Source of the DNA: Hyphomicrobiales bacterium
Lineage (GTDB): Bacteria > Pseudomonadota > Alphaproteobacteria > Rhizobiales > Rhizobiaceae
Length of the DNA stretch: 39,941 bases
Direction of reading: 5' to 3'
NCBI GenBank assembly: GCA_030456445.1
Contig: JAKDNM010000022.1
Coordinates: 1-39,941, forward strand
In this document: in pieces, positions 1-8,508 of the stretch
Position numbering within the stretch: position 1 is the stretch's first letter
Layout of the letters: each line of letters begins with the position of its first letter
Notes under the pieces: generated by a model
What the model saw: only the letters and a program-made list of their open reading frames with translations
Told to the model about the DNA's origin: nothing
Databases searched by the model: none
Position numbers and translations under genes: made by a program

Positions 1-227
1 CTAAGCCCACGTTTTCCAACCTTTTGCAGCGTTCGGCCGACAAATCCTCTACTCGCCCCCTTCTCGTTTCCTCAGTTGATCGGGAAGCGATCCGCCGATA
101 TGGCATCGCCATCAACGGATTTGTCGCCGCATTTCGTTGCGAACGCTCTCCGGATGTCGTGAGGAGAAAAGTGCGGTACGCCCGCCTGTCCGAAATCGCG
201 CCGGGATCACCAGCGCTTCCTATGGGC

Positions 228-1703
228 CTATCGATGCTTCAGGGGTTCGACGACATCTTCGATAGGGATACGGATTGAACACCTGACCCCGTCGGGATGG
301 AAATCCAGATCCGCGCCGCCCTTGGATGAATATTGAAGGCTTTTTCCGATCACGGTTCGCCCGAAGCCTTTTCGATGCGGCTCTTTCACCTGAGGCCCGC
401 CACTTTCGACCCAGTCCAGTCTAAGAAATTCGGGGCCTGGTTCGACGCTCAACCGAAGCTTTCCATTTTCCGCGGAAAGCGCTCCGTATTTGACGGCATT
501 GGTGGTCAGTTCGTGAATGGTCAGGCCCAGCGCGATAGCGGCGCGCGGCGTGATCCCCATATCGAGTTGTTCAAGCTGGACGCGATTGTTGTCGAGCGAG
601 ATAAAGGGCGCCAGTTCGGTGCTGACGATATCCCCGACGGTCAGGTCTGCCCAGGCTTTTTTCGCCAGCAAATTGTGAGTGGCCGCGAGCGCCTGGATAC
701 GCCCGGAGAAGGATTTTTGAAAACCCTCCAGCGTGTCTTCGTTGGAAAGTGTCCGGCTGGATATGGAGAGCACCAGCGCCAGGGTGTTCTTCACCCGATG
801 GTCAAGTTCGCCCATCAGCAGCAATTGCTGCCGTTCGGCGATCTTGCGCTCCGAGAAATCGACCATGGTGATGACGCAGCCGCTGATCGCTTCTCCCTCA
901 TGGGTGAGGGGCGCGGCGCTGATCAGGACATCCTGGACATGCGGCGCTTCCGGCGCACGAGCTTCGATGCCCTGCAAGGCGCTTCCGCCCACAACCGTCG
1001 AGATCAGGTCGTCCGAACTCGCAATACTGGAAGACGGGGGAAACGTCAGCTTCACAGCATCCTGAAACAGCTTGCCGACAAGGTCACCCTCCTGGATCGC
1101 GGAGATGGCGACGTTCACATGAGTTATGCGGCCATCCTTGTCGCACACGACCACGGCCTCGTTCGCCGAAGCGATGATGGCGCTGGCGGCGCGCTCCGAG
1201 GCCGAACTCTTTTCCGCCCGCACACGATCGGTCAGGTCGGTCAGCGTCAACGCAAACCCGGACACGATGCCGGTGTCGAATGGCGCCGCCGATGCCAGGA
1301 AGAACTGCTCCTCGCCCTCGTGTTTAAGCGATATCTGCGCCGTCTGTTTTTCCGTTCGCGCGATCTTCAGCAGCCCGGCCATCGTCTGGCGCGCCGTCGC
1401 AGGCAGGTTGTCGAGCAAGGAGCCTCCCTGAAACTCGGAAAGAGGCTTTCCCAGAAATCGGCAAAAGACATCATTGGCATAAAGCACCTCGGCGTGCGCG
1501 CCGAGGGCCGCGGCGCCGTGGTCCATGGTTTCCATGAAGGCGCGGTATGAATCGTCCCAACCCTGCAGGGAAAAAACTTCCTCCGTCGTTGACCGGCGGA
1601 TGACAAGGGCGTCGACTTCGCCTTCCCGGATGGCGCGCAGCGTTTCCTCGGCCTCGTTGGAAATGTCCGGGCGGCGGGAAGCGGCCTTGTCTGCGTCACT
1701 CAT
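228..1703 (-). CDS. PAS-domain HWE-family sensor histidine kinase linked to KaiBC
   Basis: Cytoplasmic sensor kinase of 491 residues with no membrane segment. It has two PAS-like regions (about residues 45-160 and 170-285, both ending in the usual DxTDR/DFSER linker). The HWE/HisKA_2 transmitter follows: phospho-acceptor H302 in ELDHRVKN, N-box [10 protein letters not shown] at about 398-407, and the WxE signature (W431, E433) in LDWVESGGP that defines HWE kinases. The N-terminal [17 protein letters not shown] motif is common in such sensors. The ATG at 1703 overlaps the 3' end of kaiB by 8 nt; an in-frame TTG two codons upstream is less likely. Cotranscription with kaiC and kaiB suggests it receives or transmits the KaiBC state, an inference from position. 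No response regulator is visible nearby. HWE kinases in this group often feed the PhyR general stress response, but nothing here shows that. Confidence 0.9.
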   Translation of the reverse strand: MSDADKAASRRPDISNEAEETLRAIREGEVDALVIRRSTTEEVFSLQGWDDSYRAFMETMDHGAAALGAHAEVLYANDVFCRFLGKPLSEFQGGSLLDNLPATARQTMAGLLKIARTEKQTAQISLKHEGEEQFFLASAAPFDTGIVSGFALTLTDLTDRVRAEKSSASERAASAIIASANEAVVVCDKDGRITHVNVAISAIQEGDLVGKLFQDAVKLTFPPSSSIASSDDLISTVVGGSALQGIEARAPEAPHVQDVLISAAPLTHEGEAISGCVITMVDFSERKIAERQQLLLMGELDHRVKNTLALVLSISSRTLSNEDTLEGFQKSFSGRIQALAATHNLLAKKAWADLTVGDIVSTELAPFISLDNNRVQLEQLDMGITPRAAIALGLTIHELTTNAVKYGALSAENGKLRLSVEPGPEFLRLDWVESGGPQVKEPHRKGFGRTVIGKSLQYSSKGGADLDFHPDGVRCSIRIPIEDVVEPLKHR

Positions 1704-1995
1704 GACCAACGCCGTTCACGTCCAGATGCACAAGCACCTTTTGCGTGTCCGAGAGGTCGCCGATGATCTTGCGGATCGGTATGGGAAGCTGGCGCACCAG
1801 GGTGGGGATCGCGACGATACCGTGTTTACGCGCGAGGATCGGGTTTTGCTTCAGATCGACAACCTCGACGATGTATTGGGCATCCAGATGCTCGGCGCAG
1901 ATGCGCTTGAGGTTTGCGATCGCGGCCAGCGACTTGGGAGTCTGGCCCGCGACATAGAGCACCAGCTTGCGCCGGTTGCTGTCTGAATCTGTCAT
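1696..1995 (-). CDS. kaiB: KaiB family protein
   Basis: A 99-residue KaiB, close to the usual length of about 100. The thioredoxin-like N-terminus starts [12 protein letters not shown], followed by [23 protein letters not shown] and the very conserved [19 protein letters not shown]. In cyanobacteria KaiB changes fold, binds the CI ring of KaiC and promotes its dephosphorylation. In kaiA-less bacteria it is thought to act with KaiC in an hourglass-type timer or stress role. The ATG at 1993-1995 overlaps the kaiC stop in an ATGA junction, so translation is probably coupled. The 3' end overlaps the start of the histidine kinase. The assignment is secure; the physiological role is inferred. Confidence 0.95.
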   Translation of the reverse strand: MTDSDSNRRKLVLYVAGQTPKSLAAIANLKRICAEHLDAQYIVEVVDLKQNPILARKHGIVAIPTLVRQLPIPIRKIIGDLSDTQKVLVHLDVNGVGHE

Positions 1996-3704
1996 TTCGG
2001 TTCACGTTCATCTTTGGAGGCATGGCTGTCTTTGCGACTGCGGCGCAATTCTCTCTCATCTGACTGGAGTTGGGCCAGATAGGTGGCCTCCGTTTCGATC
2101 ATTCGCTCGAGTTCCATCTCATCGGACCGCAGATCGGTCTTGAGCATTTCGATCTGGGCTTCGAGTTTCTTGCGGCGATGGTCGAGCTGCTGCTGCAGGC
2201 GTGAAAGTTCGGCTGCTCGCGCAGACTTCTCACGCCGGGTCTTTGCTTCGAACGCGCGCCTCGACGAACCTGTCAGCGCGCCACCCTCACCGAGATAGGG
2301 TTCGCTCAAATTGATGCCGCTGTCACCCAGAGCGAATTCACGCACCTGATTGGAATGATCCATACCGCGCGCCTTGAGCAGGTAGAGTTCGCGGTTGTAT
2401 TCGCCATTGCTCTCGCGGTTGAGCAGGAGAATCCACGCATCCATCATCGAAGACAACCCGACTTCGGTCTGTGTCTCGTTGCCCCTGGCGTCGGTCAGGT
2501 TCGTGAAGACCGCGGTAATCTGCTGCGCTTTCAGAAAATCGACCATGCGCAGGAGCATGGCCTGCACTTCCGTCATATCGCCCGGCGCCGCGAAGGCGGA
2601 AACCGGATCGAGCACGACAAGCTTTGGCTGAAACCTGGCGACCTCCCGAACCATGATGGCCAGATGCATCTCCAGGCCGTAGAGCGTCGGCCGGGCGGCA
2701 ACGTAGTGCAGCAAGTCCCTTTTCATCCATTGCTGCAAATCGATACCGATGGAACGCATGTTCCGGGCGGTCTGGAACGCCGATTCCTCGAATGAGAAGA
2801 ACAACGTCTTTTCACCGCGCCGGCAGGAGGCGTCTACGAAACTTGCCGCCACCGAACTCTTACCGGCGCCGGCAACGCCGGAAACCAGGATGCTCGAGCC
2901 GCGATGGAAGCCTCCGCCACCGAGCATTGCGTCCAGATCGGGGATGCCTGTGGATATGCGCTCGTCGGACACCGCATAATTGAGTCCAAGCGAACTGACC
3001 GGAAGAACGCTAAAGCCGTCCTCGTCGATGAGGAACGGATATTCATTGGTTCCGTGCGCGGTACCACGATATTTGACGATCCGCAGGCGGCGCGTCGAAA
3101 TCTGGTTCTGCACCCGATGGTCGAGCAGGATCACGCAGTCCGAGACATACTCTTCCAGCCCGCGGCGGGTCAGGGTTCCCTCGCCACGCTCGGCGGTTAT
3201 GACGGTCGTCAGTTCCCGCTCTTTCAGCCAATCGAAGAGACGACGGATTTCCGCGCGCAGGATCGCGGGGTTTGTGAAAGCGGAAAACAGGCTCTCGATC
3301 GTATCGAGCACGACACGCTTGGCCCCGACCTGCTCGACCGCCATCTCCAGCCGAATGAACAACCCCTCCAGGTTGTAGTCGCCGATCTCGGCCAGTTCGG
3401 CCGGGTCGATGGCGATGTGCTCGATGTAGACCTTGTCATCCGCGACAAGCTTGTCGAGCCCGAAACCAAGCGAGGCAACATTGCTGATGAGATCGGCCGG
3501 GCGCTCCTCGAAGGTGACGAAAACGCCTGGCTCATCGCACTCGCGCGCTCCATGCACCAGAAACGTGGCGCCAAACAGCGTCTTGCCGCAACCGGCGGCG
3601 CCGCAGACGAGCGTCGGCCGGCCTGTCGGCAGGCCGCCCGATGTAAGGTCATCGAATCCGTCTATCCCCGTAGGCGACTTCGAGATGCCATAGGTATCTG
3701 CCAT
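1992..3704 (-). CDS. kaiC: KaiC circadian-clock-type ATPase with C-terminal coiled coil
   Basis: A 570-residue double RecA/KaiC ATPase. CI has Walker A GAAGCGKT (35-42) and the catalytic pair E66-E67. CII has Walker A GVAGAGKS (276-283) and E306-E307. The position matching the cyanobacterial phosphosites (S431-T432 in HISTITD) reads GLSSMMDAW, so the candidate autophosphorylation sites are S418-S419. After the CII core (about residue 465) comes a charged heptad-like segment, roughly 485-556, predicted as coiled coil; it replaces the short cyanobacterial A-loop tail and is longer than S. elongatus KaiC (519 residues). This is the architecture described for purple-bacterial KaiC such as that of Rhodobacter sphaeroides. 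First gene of the kaiC-kaiB-kinase operon. The ATG at 3704 lacks a strong Shine-Dalgarno sequence. No kaiA is seen. Confidence 0.95.
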   Translation of the reverse strand: MADTYGISKSPTGIDGFDDLTSGGLPTGRPTLVCGAAGCGKTLFGATFLVHGARECDEPGVFVTFEERPADLISNVASLGFGLDKLVADDKVYIEHIAIDPAELAEIGDYNLEGLFIRLEMAVEQVGAKRVVLDTIESLFSAFTNPAILRAEIRRLFDWLKERELTTVITAERGEGTLTRRGLEEYVSDCVILLDHRVQNQISTRRLRIVKYRGTAHGTNEYPFLIDEDGFSVLPVSSLGLNYAVSDERISTGIPDLDAMLGGGGFHRGSSILVSGVAGAGKSSVAASFVDASCRRGEKTLFFSFEESAFQTARNMRSIGIDLQQWMKRDLLHYVAARPTLYGLEMHLAIMVREVARFQPKLVVLDPVSAFAAPGDMTEVQAMLLRMVDFLKAQQITAVFTNLTDARGNETQTEVGLSSMMDAWILLLNRESNGEYNRELYLLKARGMDHSNQVREFALGDSGINLSEPYLGEGGALTGSSRRAFEAKTRREKSARAAELSRLQQQLDHRRKKLEAQIEMLKTDLRSDEMELERMIETEATYLAQLQSDERELRRSRKDSHASKDEREPK

Positions 3705-4098
3705 CGAGGCACGACTTTCGTACGATAAGTTGCGTCATCCTTAGAGACCGGTGCTTCACTTGGCAACAAATCTGCCTTGGAACACAGGCGGCCAAGTCTA
3801 TCAATGCAAACATGGCTAATATCCATCCGCTTGATCTTCCCTTGGGGCATGGTCAGCGTCGCCTTGGCCTGTCCGGTCGCGGAATCGGCTGTCCAGACCA
3901 AAGGAATACGGTCGCTCCTTGACTCTTGAAAGCAGGAAAATGTGCAGATTGTGCCGACGAAATATGAGGGGCCGCCGCTGGATACGACAAAGCCCGCCGG
4001 GGAGGATCGGCGGGCTTTGCGTTGGGTGACCGGCGAATGGGAGGAAACGCCGGTCTCTTCGACAGGGAGGGAGGAAAAACCCCGTCGTAAACCGTTCG
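3705..4098. other. Intergenic region upstream of kaiC
   Basis: Nearly 400 bases without a convincing gene. It holds the kaiC 5' region (minus strand) and the hairpin terminator at 3988-4019. It looks less GC-rich than the flanking genes. A minus-strand open frame running through 3705-3900 reads like degenerate protein (for example MDISHVCIDRLGRLCSK), but it overlaps kaiC out of frame, has mixed third positions and matches no family I know. No GGAAC-N16/17-CGTT (EcfG-type) promoter was found on reading either strand before kaiC. Confidence 0.5.
3988..4019 (-). terminator. Hairpin terminator downstream of the DUF1127 gene
   Basis: Perfect 11-bp inverted repeat, CAAAGCCCGCC (3988-3998) pairing with GGCGGGCTTTG (4009-4019); a 12th pair (3999/4008) is possible, leaving an 8-nt loop. 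It lies about 80 nt past the stop of the DUF1127 gene on the minus strand. The A-rich foot and T-rich end resemble a rho-independent terminator working either way, but there is no long U-run outside the stem. Confidence 0.6.
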
Positions 4099-4233
4099 TC
4101 AGATGGCCGACTTGGCGACCGAGTAGATGTCGCCGCGGCGCAGGCCCATATCGTCCAGCTCGCGGTCGGTCAAACGGCTGAGCTCGGTGACGGTCTTCCT
4201 GAAGCGGCGCCAGTTGCGGTAGTTGCGGATCAT
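4099..4233 (-). CDS. DUF1127 small arginine-rich protein
   Basis: A 44-residue protein read directly from the minus strand: it begins MIRNYRNWRRFRK, continues TELSRLTDRELDDMGLRRGDI and ends YSVAKSAI. The core matches the DUF1127 pattern (basic N-terminus with RNWRRFR, then L(S/T)DREL.D(M/I)G..R.DI), and 9 of 44 residues are Arg. An AAGGA Shine-Dalgarno lies 7 nt before the chosen ATG at 4233. A second in-frame ATG at 4239 would add two residues (MS) but sits too close to the AAGGA. DUF1127 proteins of alphaproteobacteria are linked to RNA turnover and to phosphate and carbon metabolism. It is monocistronic, with a hairpin downstream and a long 5' region containing a dyad at 4307-4346. Confidence 0.85.
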   Translation of the reverse strand: MIRNYRNWRRFRKTVTELSRLTDRELDDMGLRRGDIYSVAKSAI

Positions 4234-4306
4234 GCTCATTTCCTTGCCCTCGCATAAAGCGGTGTTGTTCGATGACGCTCACATAAGAGGGAAAGCCTAC
4301 GATTTG

Positions 4307-4346
4307 AATGCACAGCTCTGCATGGCTGAGCTGCGTTTTGTGCATT
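4307..4346. promoter_or_regulatory. Nested inverted repeat, candidate operator
   Basis: Outer arms AATGCACA (4307-4314) and TGTGCATT (4339-4346) are perfect 8-bp complements. Within the span, CAGCTC (4313-4318) and GAGCTG (4328-4333) form a second dyad. The structure lies between bolA and the DUF1127 gene, about 75-115 nt upstream of the DUF1127 start. It could be a binding site for a dimeric regulator, an mRNA leader hairpin, or the 3' end of the bolA transcript. No specific regulator is assigned. Confidence 0.4.
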
Positions 4347-4406
4347 GCAACAAATTGTCGCGGAAATAGCGGAAATCCGGGCTTTCCGGCCTCTCGGCGG
4401 AGGACG

Positions 4407-4709
4407 CTACCAGCGCGTCTTCTCGCCCGGCGCCGCCGTTTCCACGGCAAGCGCGTGGACGCCTGTTTTCAATTCATCGGACAGTACCGCATTTACGGCC
4501 CGGTGGCGCTCGACCCGGCTCATGCCTGCAAAGGACGGAGCGACGATGCGGACACGGAAATGCGTCTCGCCGCTGCCGTCGAAAATAGCCTCGTGGCCGG
4601 ATTCGAGGTGGTGATGGCCGGCATGGAGATGGCTCTCGTCGATCACTTCCAGCCTTTCGGGCGAAAGCGCGCTCTCAAGCTTGGTTTCCATAACGGATTG
4701 AATGGACAT
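4407..4709 (-). CDS. bolA: BolA family protein
   Basis: A 100-residue class II KH-like fold protein: MSIQSVMETKLESALSPERLEVIDESHLHAGHHH, then ETHFRVRIVAPSFAGMSRVERHRAVNAVLSDELKTGVHALAVE. The motifs FRVRIVAPSF, SRVERHR and VHALAVE are classical for BolA. BolA proteins pair with monothiol glutaredoxins in iron-sulfur trafficking and affect envelope and stress responses. The ATG at 4709 follows an AAGGA; a GTG one codon upstream (4712) has slightly better spacing. It is divergent from the J-domain gene, a bolA/J-domain/cobS/cobT neighbourhood that recurs in Rhizobiales. Confidence 0.93.
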   Translation of the reverse strand: MSIQSVMETKLESALSPERLEVIDESHLHAGHHHLESGHEAIFDGSGETHFRVRIVAPSFAGMSRVERHRAVNAVLSDELKTGVHALAVETAAPGEKTRW

Positions 4710-4866
4710 CACCGGGGTTCCTTACCATATAAGGGGCCTTACCAGGCGGGGCGGGTCACGAACCGTCGCCGCCGTCTTGTAAACCGACGATTCAGCCGGT
4801 AGGCCGATCATCCCCGAAATGTCAATTCTTGTATCGTCGGACGAAGCGCCCATAATCGACGGCAGC

Positions 4867-5481
4867 ATGAAGCCTTATTCGAAATATTTCGAGCGCATCC
4901 GCATCCGCCCCGATCCCGGCGCGGAATTGAAGACGCATTCGCAGCGCTGCCAATGGGACGGGTGCACGGAAGCCGGCATTCACAGGGCGCCGGTCGGGCG
5001 CATGCGCGAGGGCGAGTATTTCCATTTCTGCTTCGAGCATGTCCGGGAATACAACAAGCGCTACAATTATTTTTCCGGCGTTTCCGATACGGAAATCGCA
5101 CGCTTCCAGAAGGAGGCGCTGACGGGCCATCGCCCGACCTGGAAGATGGGAGCGGCCTCGGGGCCGAAGGCGGCGGCCGATTTCTCGCAGGCACGTTCCG
5201 GCGGCGCCGGCTATTTCCGCCGCACGCGCGACCCGTTCAACCTGTTTGGCTCCCAGGCGAGCCGGCCGCCTCAGGAACGCAAGGCACGGCCGCTTGAGGC
5301 CAAGGCGCTGGAAACGCTTGGACTTGACGTAAAGGCGACTGGCGCCGACATCAAGGCGCGCTATAAGGAACTGGTGAAGTGCCACCATCCCGATGCGAAT
5401 GGCGGCAACAGGGGTTCGGAAGACCGGTTCCGCGAGGTGATCCAGGCCTACCGGCTGCTCAGACAGGCAGGCTTGTGCTGA
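4867..5481 (+). CDS. J-domain (DnaJ-like) protein with N-terminal Cys/His cluster
   Basis: A 204-residue protein with a short C-terminal J domain (about residues 144-204) holding the HPD motif H174-P175-D176 (KCHHPDANGG), needed to stimulate DnaK-type ATPases. The N-terminal half carries conserved cysteines: C28 and C33 (RCQWDGC), then C55 and H58 (FHFCFEH), suggesting a small metal site. The linker is Gly/Ala/Ser-rich. The start MKPYSKYFERIRIRPD is chosen because homologues begin this way; an ATG 48 nt upstream (4819) would add 16 residues of poorer quality. There is no G/F region or DnaJ-type zinc-finger repeat, so it is not DnaJ itself. It sits upstream of cobS in the same direction with a 100-bp gap. 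The client is unknown. Confidence 0.85.
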   Translation: MKPYSKYFERIRIRPDPGAELKTHSQRCQWDGCTEAGIHRAPVGRMREGEYFHFCFEHVREYNKRYNYFSGVSDTEIARFQKEALTGHRPTWKMGAASGPKAAADFSQARSGGAGYFRRTRDPFNLFGSQASRPPQERKARPLEAKALETLGLDVKATGADIKARYKELVKCHHPDANGGNRGSEDRFREVIQAYRLLRQAGLC

Positions 5482-5581
5482 GCGCTCGTCACTGCGGCTT
5501 CTATCCGATAGGAAAAAGCCTTAAGACGGCCCCCTGAACAAGGAAATCAGAGCGGCGCGGGAGAGGTCCCGTGCTGGAGGC

Positions 5582-6571
5582 ATGATGAACAAGATCGACC
5601 GCGATATCGCGAATCTGCCCGACACGACCGTGCCGGTGAAGGAAACGTTCGGCTTCGAATCCAGCATGGTCGTGCCGGCCTATTCGGCCGCCAACGAGCA
5701 TGTGCCGGATTTCGACCCGGATTATCTGTTCGACGAGCAGACGACGCTCGCCATCCTTTCGGGCTTCGCCTTCAACCGACGCGTGATGGTCTCGGGCTAT
5801 CACGGCACGGGTAAATCGACGCATATCGAGCAGGTGGCCGCGCGGCTCAACTGGCCGTGCGTGCGCGTCAATCTCGACAGCCATGTCAGCCGCATCGACC
5901 TTGTCGGCAAGGACGCGATCGTCTTGAAGGAAGGCAAGCAGATCACGGAGTTCCGTGACGGCATCCTGCCCTGGGCCTATCAGCACAATGTCGCGCTCTG
6001 CTTCGACGAATACGACGCAGGCCGCCCCGACGTGATGTTCGTCATCCAGCGCGTGCTGGAGAGTTCCGGCCGCCTGACGCTGCTCGACCAGTCGCGCGTC
6101 ATCCGGCCGCACCCCGCCTTCCGCCTTTTCGCTACCGCCAATACGGTGGGGCTGGGCGATACGACCGGCCTCTATCACGGCACGCAGCAGATCAACCAGG
6201 CGCAGATGGACCGCTGGTCGATCGTCACTACGCTGAACTACCTGCCGCATGACAACGAGGTCGCCATCGTGCTGGCCAAGGCCAAGCATTACCGCAACGA
6301 CAAGGGCCGCGAGATCGCCAACAAGATGGTGCGCGTCGCCGACATGACGCGCTCGGCCTTCGTCAACGGCGATCTCTCGACCGTGATGAGCCCGCGCACC
6401 GTCATCACCTGGGCGGAGAACGCCGAGATATTCGGCTCGATCGGCATGGCGTTCCGGCTCACCTTCCTCAACAAATGCGACGAACTGGAACGCGCGCTCG
6501 TCGCCGAGTTCTATCAACGCGCTTTCGGCGAGGAATTGCCGGAAAGCGCGGTGAACGTGGTTCTCGGCTGA
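5582..6571 (+). CDS. cobS: Cobaltochelatase subunit CobS
   Basis: AAA+ ATPase subunit (329 residues, typical length) of the aerobic cobaltochelatase CobNST, which inserts Co2+ into hydrogenobyrinic acid a,c-diamide in B12 synthesis. Walker [10 protein letters not shown] is at 72-80, followed by [21 protein letters not shown], Walker B CFDEYDAG and sensor segment [33 protein letters not shown] matches known CobS very closely. Shine-Dalgarno GGAGG at 5576-5580 precedes tandem ATG codons at 5582 and 5585; its spacing favours the second, though homologues are usually annotated MMNKID. cobT follows after 13 nt, so the two are cotranscribed. The large subunit gene cobN is not in the window. Confidence 0.97.
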   Translation: MMNKIDRDIANLPDTTVPVKETFGFESSMVVPAYSAANEHVPDFDPDYLFDEQTTLAILSGFAFNRRVMVSGYHGTGKSTHIEQVAARLNWPCVRVNLDSHVSRIDLVGKDAIVLKEGKQITEFRDGILPWAYQHNVALCFDEYDAGRPDVMFVIQRVLESSGRLTLLDQSRVIRPHPAFRLFATANTVGLGDTTGLYHGTQQINQAQMDRWSIVTTLNYLPHDNEVAIVLAKAKHYRNDKGREIANKMVRVADMTRSAFVNGDLSTVMSPRTVITWAENAEIFGSIGMAFRLTFLNKCDELERALVAEFYQRAFGEELPESAVNVVLG

Positions 6572-6584
6572 TCCAGGCACCATC

Positions 6585-8489
6585 ATGGCCGGTCCCGGCG
6601 ACAACATACGCACCAGGCCCAAGGCGGGCGGCGAGACGGATGTGCTGAAGCGCGCCGTCAGCGTCTGCATGCGCGCGATCGCCGGCGACCACGATCTCGA
6701 AGTCTCCTTCGCCAAGGACAAGCCGGCGCTTGCCGGCACGCATGCCCGGCTGCCCGACCTGCCGAAGAAGCCGACGCGCAACGATATCGGCATCACGCGG
6801 GGGCTGGGCGATTCCATGGCGCTCAAGCGCGCTCGGCACGATCCGCGCGTCCATGCGAGGCTCGCGCCGGAGGGCAAGCAGGCGCGCGCTGTCTATGACG
6901 CGGTCGAGCAGGCGCGGGTGGAGGCGATCGGCTCACGCGCCATGCGCGGCGTCGCCGACAATATCGCGCTGATGCTGGAGGACAAATACGCCAAGTCGAA
7001 CCTCGCCGAAGTTTCCGAGAAGGCGGAAGCGCCGATCGAGGAAGCGGTGGCGCTGGTGGTGCGCGAGAAGCTGACCGGGCGGCCCGTGCCGAAGAGCGGC
7101 CGCAAGATGGTGGAACTCTGGCGCGACTGGATCGAGGACAAGGCCGCCGGCGACATCGAGGCGCTTGCCGACAAGCTCGACGACCAGCAGGCTTTTGCCC
7201 GCGTCGTACGCGACATGCTGGCCTCGATGGAGATGGCCGAGGAACTTGGCGACGACGACCAGTCGGAATCGGAGGATGACGACCAGAAGCCTCAGGGCGA
7301 AGAACAGGGCGAAGACGGCGAGGAGGAGGATTCCGGCGCCGACCAGTCCGAGGCGCAGGATTCGGAAGCGTCCGCCGAAGAGCAGGAGCAGGGCGAGACC
7401 GAGGCAAGCGACGCATCCTCCGACGATGTTTCCGAGGACGAGGATGCCGACGCCGAGACGCCCGGCGAGGCACGCCGCCGGGACGATCCCTTCGCCAATC
7501 TGCCGCGCGACATCGACTACAAGGTTTTCACCACCGGCTTCGACGAGACGGTGGGGGCGGAGGAACTTTGCGAGGAGGAGGAACTCGACCGGCTGCGCGC
7601 TTTCCTCGATAAGCAACTCGCCAATCTGTCGGGTGTCGTCGGCCGCCTCGCCAACCGGCTGCAACGCCGGCTGATGGCGCAGCAGAACCGTTCGTGGGAT
7701 TTCGATCTCGAGGAAGGCTATCTCGATCCGGCGCGGCTGGTGCGCGTCGTCATCGACCCGATGCAGCCGCTTTCCTTCAAGCAGGAACGCGATACCAAGT
7801 TCCGCGACACGGTGGTGACGCTGCTCCTCGATAATTCCGGCTCGATGCGCGGCCGGCCGATCACGGTTGCGGCCACCTGCGCCGACATCCTTGCGCGCAC
7901 GCTGGAGCGCTGCGGCGTGTCGGTGGAAATTTTGGGCTTTACCACCCGTGCGTGGAAGGGCGGGCAGGCGCGCGAGAAATGGCTGAAGGACGGAAAGCCC
8001 GCCAGTCCGGGCCGCCTGAACGATCTACGCCATATCGTCTACAAGTCGGCCGACGCGCCGTGGCGGCGGGCGCGTCGCAATCTCGGCCTCATGATGCGTG
8101 AGGGCCTGCTCAAGGAGAATATCGACGGCGAGGCGCTTTTGTGGGCGCACAGCCGGCTGATCGCGCGGCGCGAGCAGCGCAAGATCCTGATGATGATCTC
8201 GGACGGTGCGCCGGTCGACGATTCGACGCTGTCGGTCAATCCGGGCAATTATCTGGAGCGGCACCTGCGCGCCGTGATCGACCTGATCGAGACGCGCTCG
8301 CCGGTCGAACTTCTGGCCATCGGCATCGGCCATGACGTGACCCGCTACTATCGCCGCGCCGTCACTATCGTCGACGCGGAGGAACTTGCCGGCGCCATGA
8401 CCGAGCAGCTTGCCGGCCTCTTCGCCGAGGAGGGCACGCGCGAGACGCGACGGACTGGCGCCGGGCTGCGCCGCGCGGGGCGAAAATAG
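6585..8489 (+). CDS. cobT: Cobaltochelatase subunit CobT
   Basis: A 634-residue CobT, the MoxR-partner subunit that assembles with CobS into the ATPase chaperone part of cobaltochelatase. Domains: an N-terminal CobT region (1-215), a strongly acidic low-complexity linker (about 218-302, mostly Asp, Glu, Ser and Gln), and a C-terminal von Willebrand A domain. The MIDAS signature D416-N-S-G-S420 lies in [24 protein letters not shown] and [13 protein letters not shown] follow. Length and order match the family (about 630 residues). It starts 13 nt after cobS. The acidic linker is normal for CobT and not a sign of transfer. Confidence 0.97.
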   Translation: MAGPGDNIRTRPKAGGETDVLKRAVSVCMRAIAGDHDLEVSFAKDKPALAGTHARLPDLPKKPTRNDIGITRGLGDSMALKRARHDPRVHARLAPEGKQARAVYDAVEQARVEAIGSRAMRGVADNIALMLEDKYAKSNLAEVSEKAEAPIEEAVALVVREKLTGRPVPKSGRKMVELWRDWIEDKAAGDIEALADKLDDQQAFARVVRDMLASMEMAEELGDDDQSESEDDDQKPQGEEQGEDGEEEDSGADQSEAQDSEASAEEQEQGETEASDASSDDVSEDEDADAETPGEARRRDDPFANLPRDIDYKVFTTGFDETVGAEELCEEEELDRLRAFLDKQLANLSGVVGRLANRLQRRLMAQQNRSWDFDLEEGYLDPARLVRVVIDPMQPLSFKQERDTKFRDTVVTLLLDNSGSMRGRPITVAATCADILARTLERCGVSVEILGFTTRAWKGGQAREKWLKDGKPASPGRLNDLRHIVYKSADAPWRRARRNLGLMMREGLLKENIDGEALLWAHSRLIARREQRKILMMISDGAPVDDSTLSVNPGNYLERHLRAVIDLIETRSPVELLAIGIGHDVTRYYRRAVTIVDAEELAGAMTEQLAGLFAEEGTRETRRTGAGLRRAGRK

Positions 8490-8508
8490 CCTTCTCGGGT
8501 AATTTCAT

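Noticed and set aside
24-278. Plus-strand open frame of 84 codons at the window start
   Set aside because: Overlaps the 3' end of the kinase gene, has no Shine-Dalgarno and matches no family. The first 227 bases hold nothing I can assign.
3662-4450. Long minus-strand frame across the kaiC leader, the DUF1127 gene and bolA
   Set aside because: Overlaps three better-supported genes in another frame and spans a terminator hairpin.
5501-6877. 458-codon minus-strand frame opposite cobS
   Set aside because: Shadow of cobS, which has all its motifs.
7240-7490. Acidic repeats in cobT as a sign of foreign insertion
   Set aside because: An acidic linker is a normal feature of CobT.
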